Assembly (NCBI GenBank): GCA_028023455.1
Contig: JAQFVV010012395.1
Location: 7,383,998 to 7,447,997 of the forward strand
Reading direction: 5' to 3'
DNA from: Epiperipatus broadwayi
Lineage: Eukaryota > Onychophora > Udeonychophora > Euonychophora > Peripatidae
DNA length: 64,000 nucleotides
A program made the position numbers and the translations under genes. Positions 25,153 to 38,970 of this stretch are shown here, piece by piece (the first letter of the stretch is position 1; the number at the start of each line of letters is the position of its first letter). Under the pieces are notes generated by a model, which saw only the letters and a program-made list of their open reading frames with translations, did not search any database and had not been told where the DNA came from.

Positions 25153-27395
25153 ATTGTAATGGGCACATACGTACGTTACATTGTTTTTTATTATTAAACG
25201 TGAAAAGAATAAAAGTTCGCAAATAAAAATGTCTTTTTTAAGAATTAAAAATTGAAAATTAAAAAATCATCTTAAACTCGTATATATATAAAATCGCACA
25301 GATGAAAAAAATTATTAAAATAAAACTTTATTAAAAATAGAAAAGGTATTTTAAAAACAAAAAACTCAAAAAGATTTAGAGATAAAAATATATCTTTAAA
25401 TTTGAAGACACATTAATTAATCAGAAAATGGAAATGATTATTTTAATTAGTCAATGTAAACTAGCCTTGGGCATTTAAATGTATAAGCAACGGTCAGATA
25501 GGAGAGGAAAAACAATAGGAACAGAATGGTCAATGAAAGAAATCCATCGGGGAAATCGGACCTCAACGGAAGGATCATCATCATCGATGATGTAATGTAA
25601 ATTGAATCCTTAAAATTAATATAAAAGGAAAAGTTTGGAAATTATTAGGGAGTTATTACGATGTGACTATATGTGTTAGTGCAGAATTGAAGGAGAAGGG
25701 ATTGAAAAGACGTACTCTTCAATTCCTTCAGTTTTGTTAAAAAAAAGAAATGACATCATTTTTTCTACATTAAGGACCAGCTAAACTAAAAGACCTCAGG
25801 ATAAAAAAAAACAATGGCTAACTCAACCAATCTCTTTAGGACGGCGGCGTGGGAATTCACATTCAAATGGCAAGCAATGGATAAAAGGAACATTTTGAAA
25901 TCTAAGAACTTTTTGAACTCTCAGCTTTAAATATATATAATTAATGAACATTTCTAAACAATAAGAACTTTACTTCTAAACTTGTTCCGTATTTAAAAAA
26001 AAAAAATAGAAATAGATTCCTATCTGACCAAACTAAATTATTTATTAATTAGGTATAATTTTATTTGATGTATTTCTTTTGTAAAATCATTTCCATTTTT
26101 TTTTTTTTGTTCTTTTAAGTTTTTATTATGATTTCTGTTTTTCGATAAATTAAACTATATAAATATTAAACTTAAGTCGGGCGTGAATGGCTATATAGAT
26201 TTGTAAAGTTATATTAGGGGAGGGTAATCTTAGGTTATTCATTTCGTAGTTGAATTAGGTCAATGGATTGGATATATTGGTGTAATTAGTAGATGTAGTA
26301 TGAGATTCGCTACTGGCAGAATTGCTATTATATGCCGCACACACTCGTTTTGCCTATGGGAGGAATTATAAGACGGAGACCACAGTTCCTTCCTATGGCG
26401 TTTTTTTATTGCTCTCATCATCAGATAGATGTAATATTCCTATCTGACGAAAAGCAGTTTCTTCTCTTAACCTAATGGTGCTGCCGTATTCGTATTACAT
26501 TGAACACATCGATATATCAGATGGATTGAAGTTTGGTTTGACTTGCGAACCTTTGGCCTAAGGTTAAACAAGGATTGAATATTTTCTTTTCAAATGCAAA
26601 TCTATGTAGTCTATTCATACTCGACACTCTAAATAAAGATGCATTAAATTTAAGTTGGGTATAGATGCTTGCATGGGTTCGTTACCGGTTGATTATGTTT
26701 TTGGTTTTCATATTTGATCAAAATATATAGACATTCAGTAAACACTGATACCTTATGGTGAGTATCTAAGATGTATTTATGTCGGATGTCTTTTAAGTTA
26801 TTGGTGTCAATGCAGTGTCTTATGATGAACACCATTGGGTTTCTTATATTCCCTATGCAATTGACGTTATCAATGACTTTTGTATTTTGATCGTTTATGT
26901 TTATTTTGAAATGTTTTTTGACCGTGTAATCTATGTAACCGATCTATACTCAACATTAAAAACACATTTTATAAACCCATCTGTGCGAACTTATAAAAAA
27001 TTAAAATGTAAACTTATAATATTATAAAAATTAAAATGTAAAGTTAAATTCTAAAATCAAATTAAAATCTAAAATAAACATACTAAAATAAAAATGTTAA
27101 ATTTTATATATATGTGCGTAAATAAATGTTTGTATGTTAATTACTGGCAGTGGCTTATTTTATTCTTTTTTTAAAATATTCTTAGATAAGAATTTATTGT
27201 AAATATAAATCTCTGCTGTTCCATTGAGCTAGTGACAATGAGCTAACGACCAGATATCAAAACACATATAAAAAAAATAATTTTTTTTTGACTTACGTAT
27301 CTGCCTACTTTATAAATTTTTCTAGGTTCAAATGCCTAGATGGCGCCCTGTAGTGCAGATGACGTTTAGCTACTTTTCCGGATCGTTATAGTATA
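25153..27395 (+). repeat. 2.2 kb interspersed repeat, copy 2
   Basis: This is a same-strand match to 839-3015, colinear from TGTAATGGGCACATACGTAC to GGATCGTTATAG, with many point differences and small indels. Both copies keep three instances of TCCTATCTGA: here at 25494-25503 on the minus strand, 26018-26027 and 26438-26447. The last forms a small hairpin with TCATCAGATAGATG just before it. A short plus-strand frame at 26815-27027 and a minus-strand frame at 26650-26835 overlap here, but neither is intact in copy 1, so they are not treated as genes. Confidence 0.82.
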
Positions 27396-30300
27396 TTATT
27401 TAATGTTCTGTTCCGTAATCCTGGACTAATCTCAAGCCTAGATATTTTGATGTTCAATATTTAGTGTTAAAATATAATCTCTTTTCTGCGAAGACAATTT
27501 ATTTGAAATTATTATCCATATTTAAAATTATTTGCTAATTTACATTTTACAATTATATGTTTTTTTTTTTAGCTTTTCTTGTATTGAGTTAAAATGTGTG
27601 ACATTTCAATTCTCTTTCATTTATTGAGCATTCTATTATTCTATTAAATATTAAAAACTAGGATACCTTTTCTTAATGGCTCGGACATCTTCATTTTTGG
27701 AAGCATCATCTATAATTAGAAAAAAAAAACCTTTTCAATTTTAAAAAATGGAAAAAGAAATGTCAATATTTTTTATCAACAGCATTTAAATTTAAAAAAA
27801 AAACATTGTAATCTTGATCAATTAAAATAATTTAAAAAATATATAGATTATATAAATTTCTAGCCACTAGAATTACTACGTGTATTTCGTAATTAAACAA
27901 AGTGTTAAGCATTATCAAATGCATAATGATTGTTGAGTTAAATTTGGAAAGAAGTTATAATTCATTTTCATTATTAAAAAAAATTGCCAGTTAATATTTG
28001 TAGATATCTAGAAAAGCTATCTCTTGGTATCTACTGCATTTATTCATTCTTATATTGGAGTTAAGTACATATGTCATTGTAGTTTAATTAGTGATAGGGG
28101 AATAAATATAAACAAAGTGATTATACAGAAAGTGGCCTATTGGTTTTTATGCTGGGTTTGGGAAAAGACAAGGGGGATTTAGATATAAAAGCCATGGAGT
28201 TGACAAAGATTATATTGTGAAAATAGGATGGAGCAGGATAGAGACGAATACGGGGAAAACTTAGGGTGAGGAATGGAAAGGGAAATCAAAGTAGCTAATA
28301 GATTTCTCTGGGCATAGTTGCTGAGAGATTCCCGACTCCGTATAAGGAGAAGTCATAATGCATCACACCACATCACAAAGTGAAGAAATAAAAAAAAAAT
28401 ACATGTTTTTTTTTAACCATCATTTTGTCAAAAAGTAAAAGTCTGGAAAGTAAAGTCCCTAAAATATACAAAGTTAAAGAATGGACAGACTTAAATAGCT
28501 CTGAGAGATTTTTGAATTTTAAAACATTGTCTATAAATAATAAAAAAATATATCTGCTAAGGAAAAGAGAGCAAATCTATTGCATTCTATTAAAATAAGG
28601 CCAATTAGCTAGAAATCAGAAATAGAATTCTGCCTGTGCTGCTCCTAATATCCATTAATTTTAAATAAATGTTTGAAATGTGATTTCTGAAATTGAAAAA
28701 ACAATCACTCCTATGTAATATAGATTACCTTATATGTATACAATAGTTTTTTTATGAGAGTGCTGCGAATATGGGAGGATCTATAATCACAGCCTTATCA
28801 GCAACAATAATAAAATGTCACACAAGAGACTTTTATATATCTCAGGAAGTTGATTTCTCTGTTCTGAAGACTTTTAATAAACAAATAAATTAGATAATGA
28901 TAAATAACAAGAATTATCTCTTAACTTTGGGACAACATTAAAATAAGTTTATGTATGGAAAAGACATTATTTTCACACACTGTGAATGTATACATATTTC
29001 ATTAATTTAAGAGTTGCTTTAATTCTTATATTTTAAAATACATGAGTATCCTTAACTCTTCTTATTCACCATTAATGCAATTACATATATTGCTCTAATT
29101 TTAGCACTATCATTTCTCCTTTGGAGAAATGTATTATTATCATAGTGACAGTTCTCTACAACTTTCTAGTTATATGATAACTTGTACTTTACATACTGTT
29201 AGCTCTTGACATTTTTATTCGCTACCCTAACTTGCATAATTAGTATTCAATTTCTTTTACCAAAATTTTTTGTAGGGTATTCTACATTTTAAATTACTGT
29301 CTAAACCTATTACACAGATCACATAATAAACTTTATTTTCACAATCATAAATACATGTACAAATATGCAGTTAGTTAAATTATTTATAAATTGATTCAAA
29401 TTCTGAATTTATACTTAAGAGTCATATATATTATTTTTAGAAAGACAAAAAAATACATAGGTGGCACTACCTATATTTAATAGATTCAGTTTGAATATTG
29501 TATTTGAAGAGTGGGTATGTTACAACCAAAATGTGAAAAACAGAATTATATAGAATTTCTAGGTATTCTATACAATGTTAAAATAGGACACCCAAGTATG
29601 AAACACTTATAATTTCACACATTTTCTAGTCATTCTATACAATGCCAAGAGAAAAATCAGCACAGTATAAAATATTCTCAGCAAAAACATGTGACATTTG
29701 AGTACACTCACCAATAAACCAGTGGTGCACATACATGCATAAATTATCACTGAAGTATTCATGCCATCTGTGGACTTAAAAATGATGGAAGAGAGAACAT
29801 AGAAGATTATGACGTTAATGTATTGGGTAACTTTTTGCTTCAATATTGAAAATGCTGTTGAAAATAAAATTAAGTCTAAACTGAATCTAGAAATACAGGC
29901 CAAAAATGACAATAGATTCTAATAAAAAAACATTTCTTCCACATTTGGAGACCACTATGTGAGTTTTTATCTCAGATATTGGCATACAAATGAGCTAAAT
30001 TATTGACCATATCAGTAACTTAAAAAAAACAATTTTATAAGAAAGTCAAAGGTCAATTCAATTCTTAAAACTATTCAAGATCACAAGAGGTTTTTTTGTT
30101 TTATGGTCGTTGACTATTTTTCAAGAGAAGTGTAGATTATATTTAAAACGCTAAATCATCAGACTTAGAATTAATAATTCATATATGAGGTTGAATATAA
30201 AATGAACTACACTATTTACGCAACACCTTCTTTCTTGGACGATCAATCATACCATATAATAAAATATTATAAATAGCAGATTATTATTTGAATGTAAGTA

Positions 30301-31782
30301 ATATCAGCTGACTCTGCCTTCCCTTCCAAAAAAATATATATTTCAAGCTTCAAACAAAATATTAAATTTAGGTAAATAATTCATAACGATAAAGTTTACA
30401 GAGTCGATAAACAAGCATCAAGATTTCAAAAGAAAGACTTTGATATTAAATAACACTTTATCTTATGCTACGTTTTGAGCATTCTGAAAACTATTGATGT
30501 AAAATGTGTAGCGCATTTAATATTCTGCCTGGTTATTGGTATGTTAATAATTTTAGGATCGATATATATATAATTACCTGCTTCTTGACAGTAGCTAAGG
30601 CACACACAAATAACTAAAATTAAACTATATGTATATTAAAATTAAATTATATAAATATATATAATCTAAAAATATAATGAATTTAATGCGCACATGCATA
30701 TACACATATGATATGAGTTAATATATTATCTTAAACAAACAAATACACTCTAAAAAGGCAATGTGGTAAATAAATATCATTATGATCATCATCATTGTCT
30801 CCCCAATAGTTTTTTTTACAAAGATACTTAATAGCGATCCAGAAATTTTTGTTATTTATATTATCACTTTAGTAGTGATCTCTTCTTAAATTGTTTCTTA
30901 AATCTAGGTACTTAGTTGAAGATTATTCTGGTGTGATTATCAACTTTTCTTGCTATGTGTTCCAGTCTCAGCTAAATTTATTTATTTATTTACTTTTCAT
31001 ATCTTTCTTGCTTATTACAACATAAGTTTTTTTTATATTATTCTCCATCATTTATAATCTTTGTCGTATTTTAAAAATTTAGAATACACATGTTATAATT
31101 ATTAGACAAAGTAGATAAAGTATTATGATTACAAACATTTCATGTTAAGCATAAGGTTATATTTTATTAAGATGTACTATTAAGCCAACTAATGACTTTC
31201 ATTTATTTTTTCAATTTTATTGGTATAGTTGAATAATTGACTAAACTAATATTTTACTCAACAATTACTTTAGCTATATATAATATTTTAATTGCTTTTT
31301 AAAACTGATTAAATGTAGGACAAATTTGTGATTGTAAATCACTGGTTTTTATTACAAAAGTAACAAATCTTAATATTTTGTTATAATCAATATTTATATA
31401 GAAACTTGAATTGTCTTTGATTCAAATCGTTTTTTTTAAAATTTTTTAGAAATTACTTGTCACTTAATAGCTGAAGAGAGTTTTTTGTATATTTATTTTT
31501 TATAGTTTCTATAGATTTCCATTGACTTCTGATTTCTACAGTATTGGACATTTCTACAATGCATACTAATCTATAAAACACAATCACGATAAAACGTTAT
31601 ATTCATTATAGCTTTAAATTATTTTATTACTGTATGTAAATGATGTAATACAAATTTCTCTTAAATTCTTATTGTTTTTTCCTTTAAGTAAAATTCAACA
31701 TTTTAATCTCTTACATAAAATTTTAATATATAAGTTGAAGAGAATAAAAACTCATAAGGTTTGTAAGTTGTTAAATATTTTC

Positions 31783-31785
<3 letters not shown>
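27396..31785. other. Gene-free region, one purine-rich island
   Basis: The island at about 28130-28380 is G-rich and less AT-rich than its surroundings and may be an unidentified repeat. The minus-strand frame at 29607-29912 (101 residues) would be mostly hydrophobic. It has no homolog in the window and no supporting exon signals, and AT-rich DNA often gives such frames by chance. Confidence 0.4.
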
Positions 31786-31860
<75 letters not shown>

Positions 31861-31914
31861 CAACAACAACAACAACAACATCAACAATAAGAACAACAAC
31901 AATAATAATAATAA
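31786..31914. repeat. (AAT)n-(CAA)n trinucleotide microsatellite
   Basis: An AAT array of about 70 bases passes into a CAA array at about 31858 and returns to AAT. It is a compound microsatellite that could be length-variable. Confidence 0.97.
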
Positions 31915-34900
31915 TGTTTTATTTCAATTGATTTGTAACTGGGAATGAATAAATGTCAATAATAAAAGTGATTAATCTCGTTGATAATATATGCAAGGCC
32001 TTAGTCATCATCATTCTTTTTTCAATGTGCTTCATAAGATGCTATCTAAAACACACTTTCCAACGAATTTAGGTAATATTAAAATGAGAGATCAAACCCA
32101 TGCATTAGCAGATATTTTTGCGGCGATCAGAAGTTTGGGCTCATTTATAATAATATAGTGACTTGTCTATGTTTTTTTTTAACTTTTAATTTTTATTTAT
32201 TAACATATATTTTAAAATTGATTATCCTTATAGATATAATCATTATCTGAAATATTAAGAAGATATGTCATAGTGTTATATAAATAAAATTTTCTTTAGC
32301 AATTTTTGCTTGATTTTTTACAATACTTATAAGATCTTAATTTTTCTTTTTAATTACCGTAATCTATTATAGACCTCGATATATAAAACCTAACTGTAAA
32401 TACTTAAATTAAATGATAATTATTTAAAAAAAATAATAGTTATATTAATAAATACAAGTTTATTTGTTATTTAAAAGATGTGTTTTTTTTAAACAAGCAT
32501 TTGTAAAACATACGGATTTAACCCTTCTGTCATTATTGCATTTTTTTTATTATTGACGGTTCATTTTTTGAACCTAAAACTGCCTATTTTACTCACCCAA
32601 CATGAAGCTGGAATTTCATCTACTCTTATTGCATCTAATATTTTCAGTCAGATTTTTAGAAGTATTACTTCTATAAGAAGAAGTAGATAGAGAACTACTG
32701 AATTTTTTAAAATCTCAGTTTCCAGCGAATTTGATGAAAATGTGCTGAGTCCTATATTTGGAGTTTACTTAGCTTTTGCAAAACGTTCCTTTTTTATATT
32801 AAATATCTGACTTAAATTATAATTAAAAGAGCAAATTTATCAATCGTCTAATGTAAGGTAGCTATTTATTTTGAGAATTAATATTGTTTTCTTAATTATT
32901 TTCGCTATCCATGCACCCATATATATATATGCATTAACAAAAATTTCTTGGAAAGCAGGTTTACTGACTCCGAATAGTTTTTGCAAAGATTCTTAGGTCA
33001 TTGTCAGTGAAGTTGTCGTTGTTTTCCATCTATAAATGTAGAAGTAGTATTTATATCTCTATCTACCTATTCATTTAATTTTAATCTTACCCAACGACCT
33101 TCATGATTCTGAAACTAATGTTTTTAACATCTTCTTTTAAATTAAGCGATTGCTATTTATCTTTGTTCTAACAGGTGGTGCGTTATCTTGTTTGTCACTT
33201 ATAGGCTTAAAATGTAAAGCAATAAAGTAATTAATAAATCCTAATAAACCAATTTGACTTTAAAATCAGATACATAAATAAAAACAAGCATTTTAATAGT
33301 TAACTCAGTAAATCTTGAATATATTCAGATTTAAACTTGGAATGAAACTTAATAGATGAGAACTAATAATTGCTATTAATTGTAGCTGCTAACAAAGATG
33401 AGGATGATAGAGTGATTTTTCGAAATCTTAATAAATTTATTTAATTTATCTCAAACACATGTGTTTTTTTAATAATTTAAATTGTAATAATCATATTTTT
33501 ATTATCAGCAATTATCAAAAGTTAAAATAAGATATTGACACATAACATTAAGATGTCAGTTGCATTACGTTGACGCAGTTATATTTACATCAAATAAATT
33601 ATTCGTTATAAATTAATTATTTTAATAATAATAAAACAATAGAGCATTAAGTACTTTTGAGTTTTACAATAATTATTAACAATATTTATTAGCATAAGTT
33701 AATACTTTATCTTTTAACTATATATACACACACTGCAACAGTAACTCTTTTTCTCTCCCTTTTATACTTTCATTACCTAGAATATACAAGGATTTGAACA
33801 CTGGTATTAATGGGTGTCAGGAAAACCATATTGACTATCTTTGGACTAAATATCTTAATTAACTATGATGATTAGACTGTGTATCCAGCTATATTTTCTG
33901 ATTATCATTCCCATAAATAAGAGTGTCTATTCCTTGTCACTTTAAATATTATTTATTAAATATATGTCAGATTCAAAATTTTCTGTATCTTATTTGATGT
34001 TAAATCACTCCTTTAACCACAACAGGCTTAGGCAAACATGACATTGCTTCCATGGAGTAATTATTTTCATTGATATAGTAAACATGAACCATGCTTATTT
34101 TAATCAAAACAGTAACAATAAGAAACTAATGACTATTTTTGTACCACATAATCTGAAGTAAGTAGTCGAATTTATTAATATATATATAAATTGTTTAGTC
34201 CTGAATATTTATAGATATTTACTCACTACAAAAGTTCAACCCAGAACATCATAATAAAAAAAAACATTAATAGAAAAAAAATAAAAAGATATCAGAATAA
34301 AAAATATAAGAACATATTAATTGATATGTATTCCTAAAATATATAAAAGAAAAATACTAATTACAGAAATGTTAAGAAAACATTATTTTATTTTAGTTGT
34401 TTCTAAGAGTTTATGTACATTAATTACTTATTTTAGGCTTATTAATTAAAAAACGAACTGATAATGTCATCAATTTTTATATTATTCTATGATTATATTT
34501 TTAGGCCTATCGAAATCGGGTATGTGACAACTTGATTTTTCATTTGGCTAGTTTTTTGATTACCTCAACTTACATAGATATTAAGGCAGTAGAGTTATGA
34601 TGATTTTCAGTTTCTATACTGAGGGATGATTCCATGATTAGAATTGAATTGATTTTTAAACAATCAGTTTCCATCTTTGCTAGTTAATAGAGATTCAATA
34701 TTATTCTCTGGTTTCTTGTTTATATAATATATTTTCCTTTAATCAGATGATTTTAGCAAATGAGACTTCGATAGAAGATTATCTCTGATAATGGCAAATA
34801 TCTTTCAAATAGCTTTTAAAAATGGTTTTACCTTTAACTCTAGCTTAAGGCATTATCAATACGATTATTAATTACATTATGGCAAGATCAGAACATACAC

Positions 34901-36598
34901 GTCCTGCTATCACAAGTATATATATATAAAAAACATAATTATTTACATATTTGCAGAATATTACTGTTTTTTTTTCTGGCTAATATATCAGTATTTTGTT
35001 TGTGTGTTTCAGCTTATCACACCTCACCTCGGCATGCTATTTTTTCTGACTTAAGAGAAAAGGTAAACAACCAACAAGTTAAGGCATGAGAAGATAAATT
35101 GAAATAAGACAAGAAACAAAAACCATTTAGCTCTTTTTATATCTTTTGCTATCATTGATTTTTGAAAGGTATTTTTTAAATCAGACAGCCATCTGGTCAT
35201 AAATTCTTAGCTATGTTTATTTTCTTTAAATATTTAATTAGTTCTCCCTTAATTACATTATTAATTACTATCGTATTTATTAATCCTTTACCTAAATTTT
35301 TTCTTATTCAAATCTTATATAAAATATTAAATATTCAGGGACAATTAAATATATTTTATCTATTTAATTAATTAAATCTGTGGTTTCTTGTGTAAATTTT
35401 TGTTTTATCTTAAAAAAATATTATTTAATTTACAATTTTTATTCTTATTTAATTTATTAAAATAACTTTATTCTACTGATATAGAAAGAAATCTACTTTA
35501 TTCAAAGTTTGTCATTTATTTTCTTTTATGTATTATATTAATGTTTGAGGCTAAATGTAGTGAACTACAATATATAACTTTACGAGTGTATAATTTATGC
35601 AGTAGTAGGCTTTAATTAATTTTTAAGTACATTTAACATGCTTTTGGTTTTGTATCACAAAATATAGATAAAATTAAATATAATAGTAAATACTAATACA
35701 GCCAAAAATTAGACTGAACGTTCACATTCTAGTAGAAGTTTAACTACATACTAGTGACATATTGATTACAAGGCTTTCTCAATTCATAATGTGCCATATA
35801 TATTTAATTTTTTTACGTTCTATTTTCCCATTATTCACAAATGATTTTCAGCATTTCTTGAATTAACTTTAGGCCTTCTTTCTTTTTTATGACTCATAAA
35901 TGTATATGTCTACTGGTATTAACATTTGATCCACTGCATTAATCCTTGCAGATTTAGATTTGTCTCCATATAGTTTATCAGTCCATTTGATGAAAATCCA
36001 TATCCATATCTCTACTCTTGAAACATAAAAAAGAAATAGGGCCTACCTTTAATCCAAGAAAAATATTTGACATTTGTAAGAAAAGAATCGATAGAAAGTC
36101 AAAGGTAAAAGAGGCATGGTATATTACCAAGACAAAAGAAAACATTTTCACCCAACTAACTATTATTATTTAGTTAAGTTTAGCCATGATTACGATACAG
36201 CTGACTATTCCAAAAACATTCTATATATGTTTGAAATAAAATTATCCTTAAAATCTGCACGATGTATATAGTATGTAAAGCTTGTTTACATATATATTTA
36301 TTTGTGAGAGTTTAATAATAATTATATCGTATATACATAAGAATGATGATTCAATTTTGCAGTAAAATGTTTAATAAAAAAAATTGGAGCCAAGCATGCA
36401 AAGTATGCCTTTCAATAATTTGTTAGAGAAAGCAGTGGTATAAATTTTAACTTTCCAGTGAATGTCGTTGTATTGATTAACAAATAATGTGCCATGATTA
36501 TTTTATTTTATGTTTTCTGTTAATGAATTTTTCAAGATAAAAGTGACATTAGTTAGACAGCGGCATATAATCTGTTACTTGTGCTATAATCAAAGTAC
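31915..36598. other. Gene-free AT-rich region
   Basis: Nothing could be assigned. A possible B-box-like AAGGATTTGAACACTGG near 33789 hints at an old tRNA-derived fragment, but the rest of a tRNA-like body is not visible. Confidence 0.4.
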
Positions 36599-36722
36599 AA
36601 AACTACCTAAAAATCTGTCAAGCGTTGGTGATCGAGTGGTCAGCACAGATGCCTTACAAGCAGTTGTCCCGGGCTTGGGATTCGCTTTCGGCCACATGAA
36701 AAAAAAACTACCTTAAAAATCT
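36599..36722 (+). mobile_element. tRNA-Gly-derived SINE with target-site duplication
   Basis: The body starts GTCAAGCGTTGGTGATCGAG at 36617, followed by the anticodon arm with loop CTTACAA and GTTGTCCCGGG. The B-box region is altered (GGGATTCGC) and the end is GGCCACATGAAAAAAAA. Flanks AAAACTACCTAAAAATCT (36599-36616) and AAAACTACCTTAAAAATCT (36704-36722) form a convincing target duplication. The plus-strand frame at 36510-36716 runs through it by chance. Confidence 0.9.
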
Positions 36723-38089
36723 TTCTAATATTTATTACATACATGTTGGTATGAGAATGCTGGAATAACTAACATCACACCATAGTAGATAATTGCATCA
36801 TTTTTTAAATTATACTTTACATTGTATACTACACAATATTTGCCCATAGAGTTGGAATTATCTTTTGTATTGTTTAAAATATAATGAAGGGAAACCAAAA
36901 GTCATTGTGAAATGAATGTTTTTTTATCTGTTTGTAGAATGGTATCATAAAATAGAACATTTAGTTTTGAATTTTCTGGCATAAATATAGTTGCTTATTA
37001 ATTTATTATTGTATTAGTAATATTTCTATCATACATATTAATACTTTTTTTCCAAAATTTAATCTATAATATATTCAATATATATACACACTTATGGTAC
37101 TACAAACATTCTTAAATTTCTTCTTTTAAAAACTTACTTTATTTGAATAAAACCTCATTACTATAATCTATTGTCCAACGTTTCAGCGATTACATACAGT
37201 CATTGGCCTTTCAACTAAACAATACATTGAATAAAAATCTTGTACACTTTTGATACTTATCAAAGATAATAAAAAATAAGACAGATATACATAATATGAA
37301 CAAGTAATGCATATGATGTTTCATATCAAAAATAGCTAAGCTTTTTATTTTATACATTTTCTGAGGGACTTGGTAATGACTTTAAATCACATAAAATAAT
37401 ATGTATTGTAACAGTCAGAATCGTTCATCTCGCTAACACACTGCAGAATTCAAACCCCAGACACGAAACTGAACATTCTAGGAGGGGTTGCCTTCTAGAT
37501 CTACTAAGTTCGAATCTAAAGCCCAAATTTCACAGCGCCACCTACGTGATAACGCATCTGATGCTACTACTAGTATAACCTTTGACCGGTGCCTGGTGGT
37601 CAGAGAGAAACAAAGGACTCTATACTAAAAAAAGCTTGGGTGGCTAATTAACGTCTATGGATTTACAAAAGAAATGCAGAAAATATATATATAGACTGAG
37701 ACAGTGATAGGAATCAAATAAAATAAGAGATCAAATTTAGTTTTAAATAATTTCACAAAATTTATTTATATAACGCCACTCTCTGCTTATATGAGACAGG
37801 GATGCGTATTAAATAATTGTGGGCATTATATTCCAATAAATGACAAAAGGTTTTAAAGCAATGTGATATATTCTATTCCTCGGGCTAATAGCATTACGAT
37901 AATGTGCTTGATGAGATAGGAACATGTGCGAGGTGCTTTGAGTAATTGTACAAGTTTAAGAAAATATTTGAAAATTAAGTGTTCTAAAATATTTATTGAT
38001 TTCGAGAATAGCACGGACAAAAGCTTACTAAGTAAGATTACATAATGATACTGAAAAAAAAATTAACATTGAGAAAGGCATATGACATG
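36723..38089. other. Gene-free region with a GC-richer repeat-like island
   Basis: At about 37408-37625 composition shifts sharply from the surroundings. The block begins TGTAACAGTCAGAATCG and contains AAGTTCGAATCTAAAGCCC and CAGCGCCACCTACGTG. On the minus strand GTGGCGCTGTGAAAT resembles an LTR primer-binding site, so a solo LTR or LTR fragment is possible. No coding exon is seen. Confidence 0.45.
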
Positions 38090-38970
38090 GTTATTCCATA
38101 TCTCGAAAACGTTTTAACGTTTTACAGCAGTTTTGTAAGAAGTATTTTGTGGATTAAAATGGGAAGCTGAGGGAGTAAAAGTAAATGGAAATTATTTAAG
38201 TCATTTAGATTTTACAGGTGATGTAGTTGATATTTGGCAATAAGGATTCAGAGCTTTAGGAAATGTTGCAAGAGTTATCAGATGAAAGTAAGAAAACAGA
38301 GCTAAAGGTAAATGATAAAAAGACTAAAGTGATGTTCAATGGATTTTCTTAAAAGATGGAAATAAATATTTATAATGATGAGTTAGAAAAAGTTAACAAT
38401 TAAAAATATCTTTGTCAAATTATTGTTATAGATTGAAACATAATAGATAAAATTAATCATAGAATTAAATTTGGTTGGAGTGCTTTTGGTGAAAATAACT
38501 TAATATTAAAAGGAAATATGCCTATGTGTTTGAAAAGAAAGGTTTTTATTAAATGCGTTTTATCAGTTTTTACTTATAGTTCTGAGACTTGGATACTTAA
38601 CAGAAGAGCAGTATATAGATTTCACACTACTCAACAAAGTATGGAGAGTTACATGTTAGGAATAATAATAAGAATTCAAAGAGAATAATACATGGATGAG
38701 AAAACAAACATGTATTATTGACAAAAGAATTATGAGACTAAAATGGAGTTGGACTGGGTGTATTTTAAAAGAGATGATAATAGATGGACAGAAGAAATCT
38801 TAAACTGGATTTCAAGAGATTGTAAAAGACCTAGAAAAAGACCACATGTGAGGTGGATGATTGAAACAAATAAGTATGCTGGAGTAATATGGAGAAAAAA
38901 GGCTAGAGATCAGAGAAAATGGATTGAACTTGGAGAAATCTTCATGGTTGAAAATAATATTTAGTTTCAT
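38090..38970 (+). pseudogene. RTE-like non-LTR retrotransposon remnant, plus strand
   Basis: The plus strand carries the same reverse-transcriptase 3' region seen at 6917-7892 and 61690-62642. In order: GVKVNGNYLSHLDFTGDVV (38172-38229), the equivalent of MFNGFS near 38335, an equivalent of TYSSETWILNRRAVYRF near 38572, and the C-terminal frame 38743-38964 with MELDWVYFKRDDNRWTEEIL and RKRPHVRWMIETNKYAGVIW. The catalytic box, FADD in intact relatives, reads FTGD here, losing the first Asp of the pair. Stops and frameshifts break the frame. The longest surviving frame, about 73 residues, is the C-terminal tail and not an independent gene. Confidence 0.85.

Noticed and set aside
29607-29912. 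101-residue hydrophobic minus-strand open frame
   Set aside because: No motif, no splice or promoter context, and no similarity elsewhere. T-rich DNA readily yields Phe/Leu/Ile-rich chance frames.
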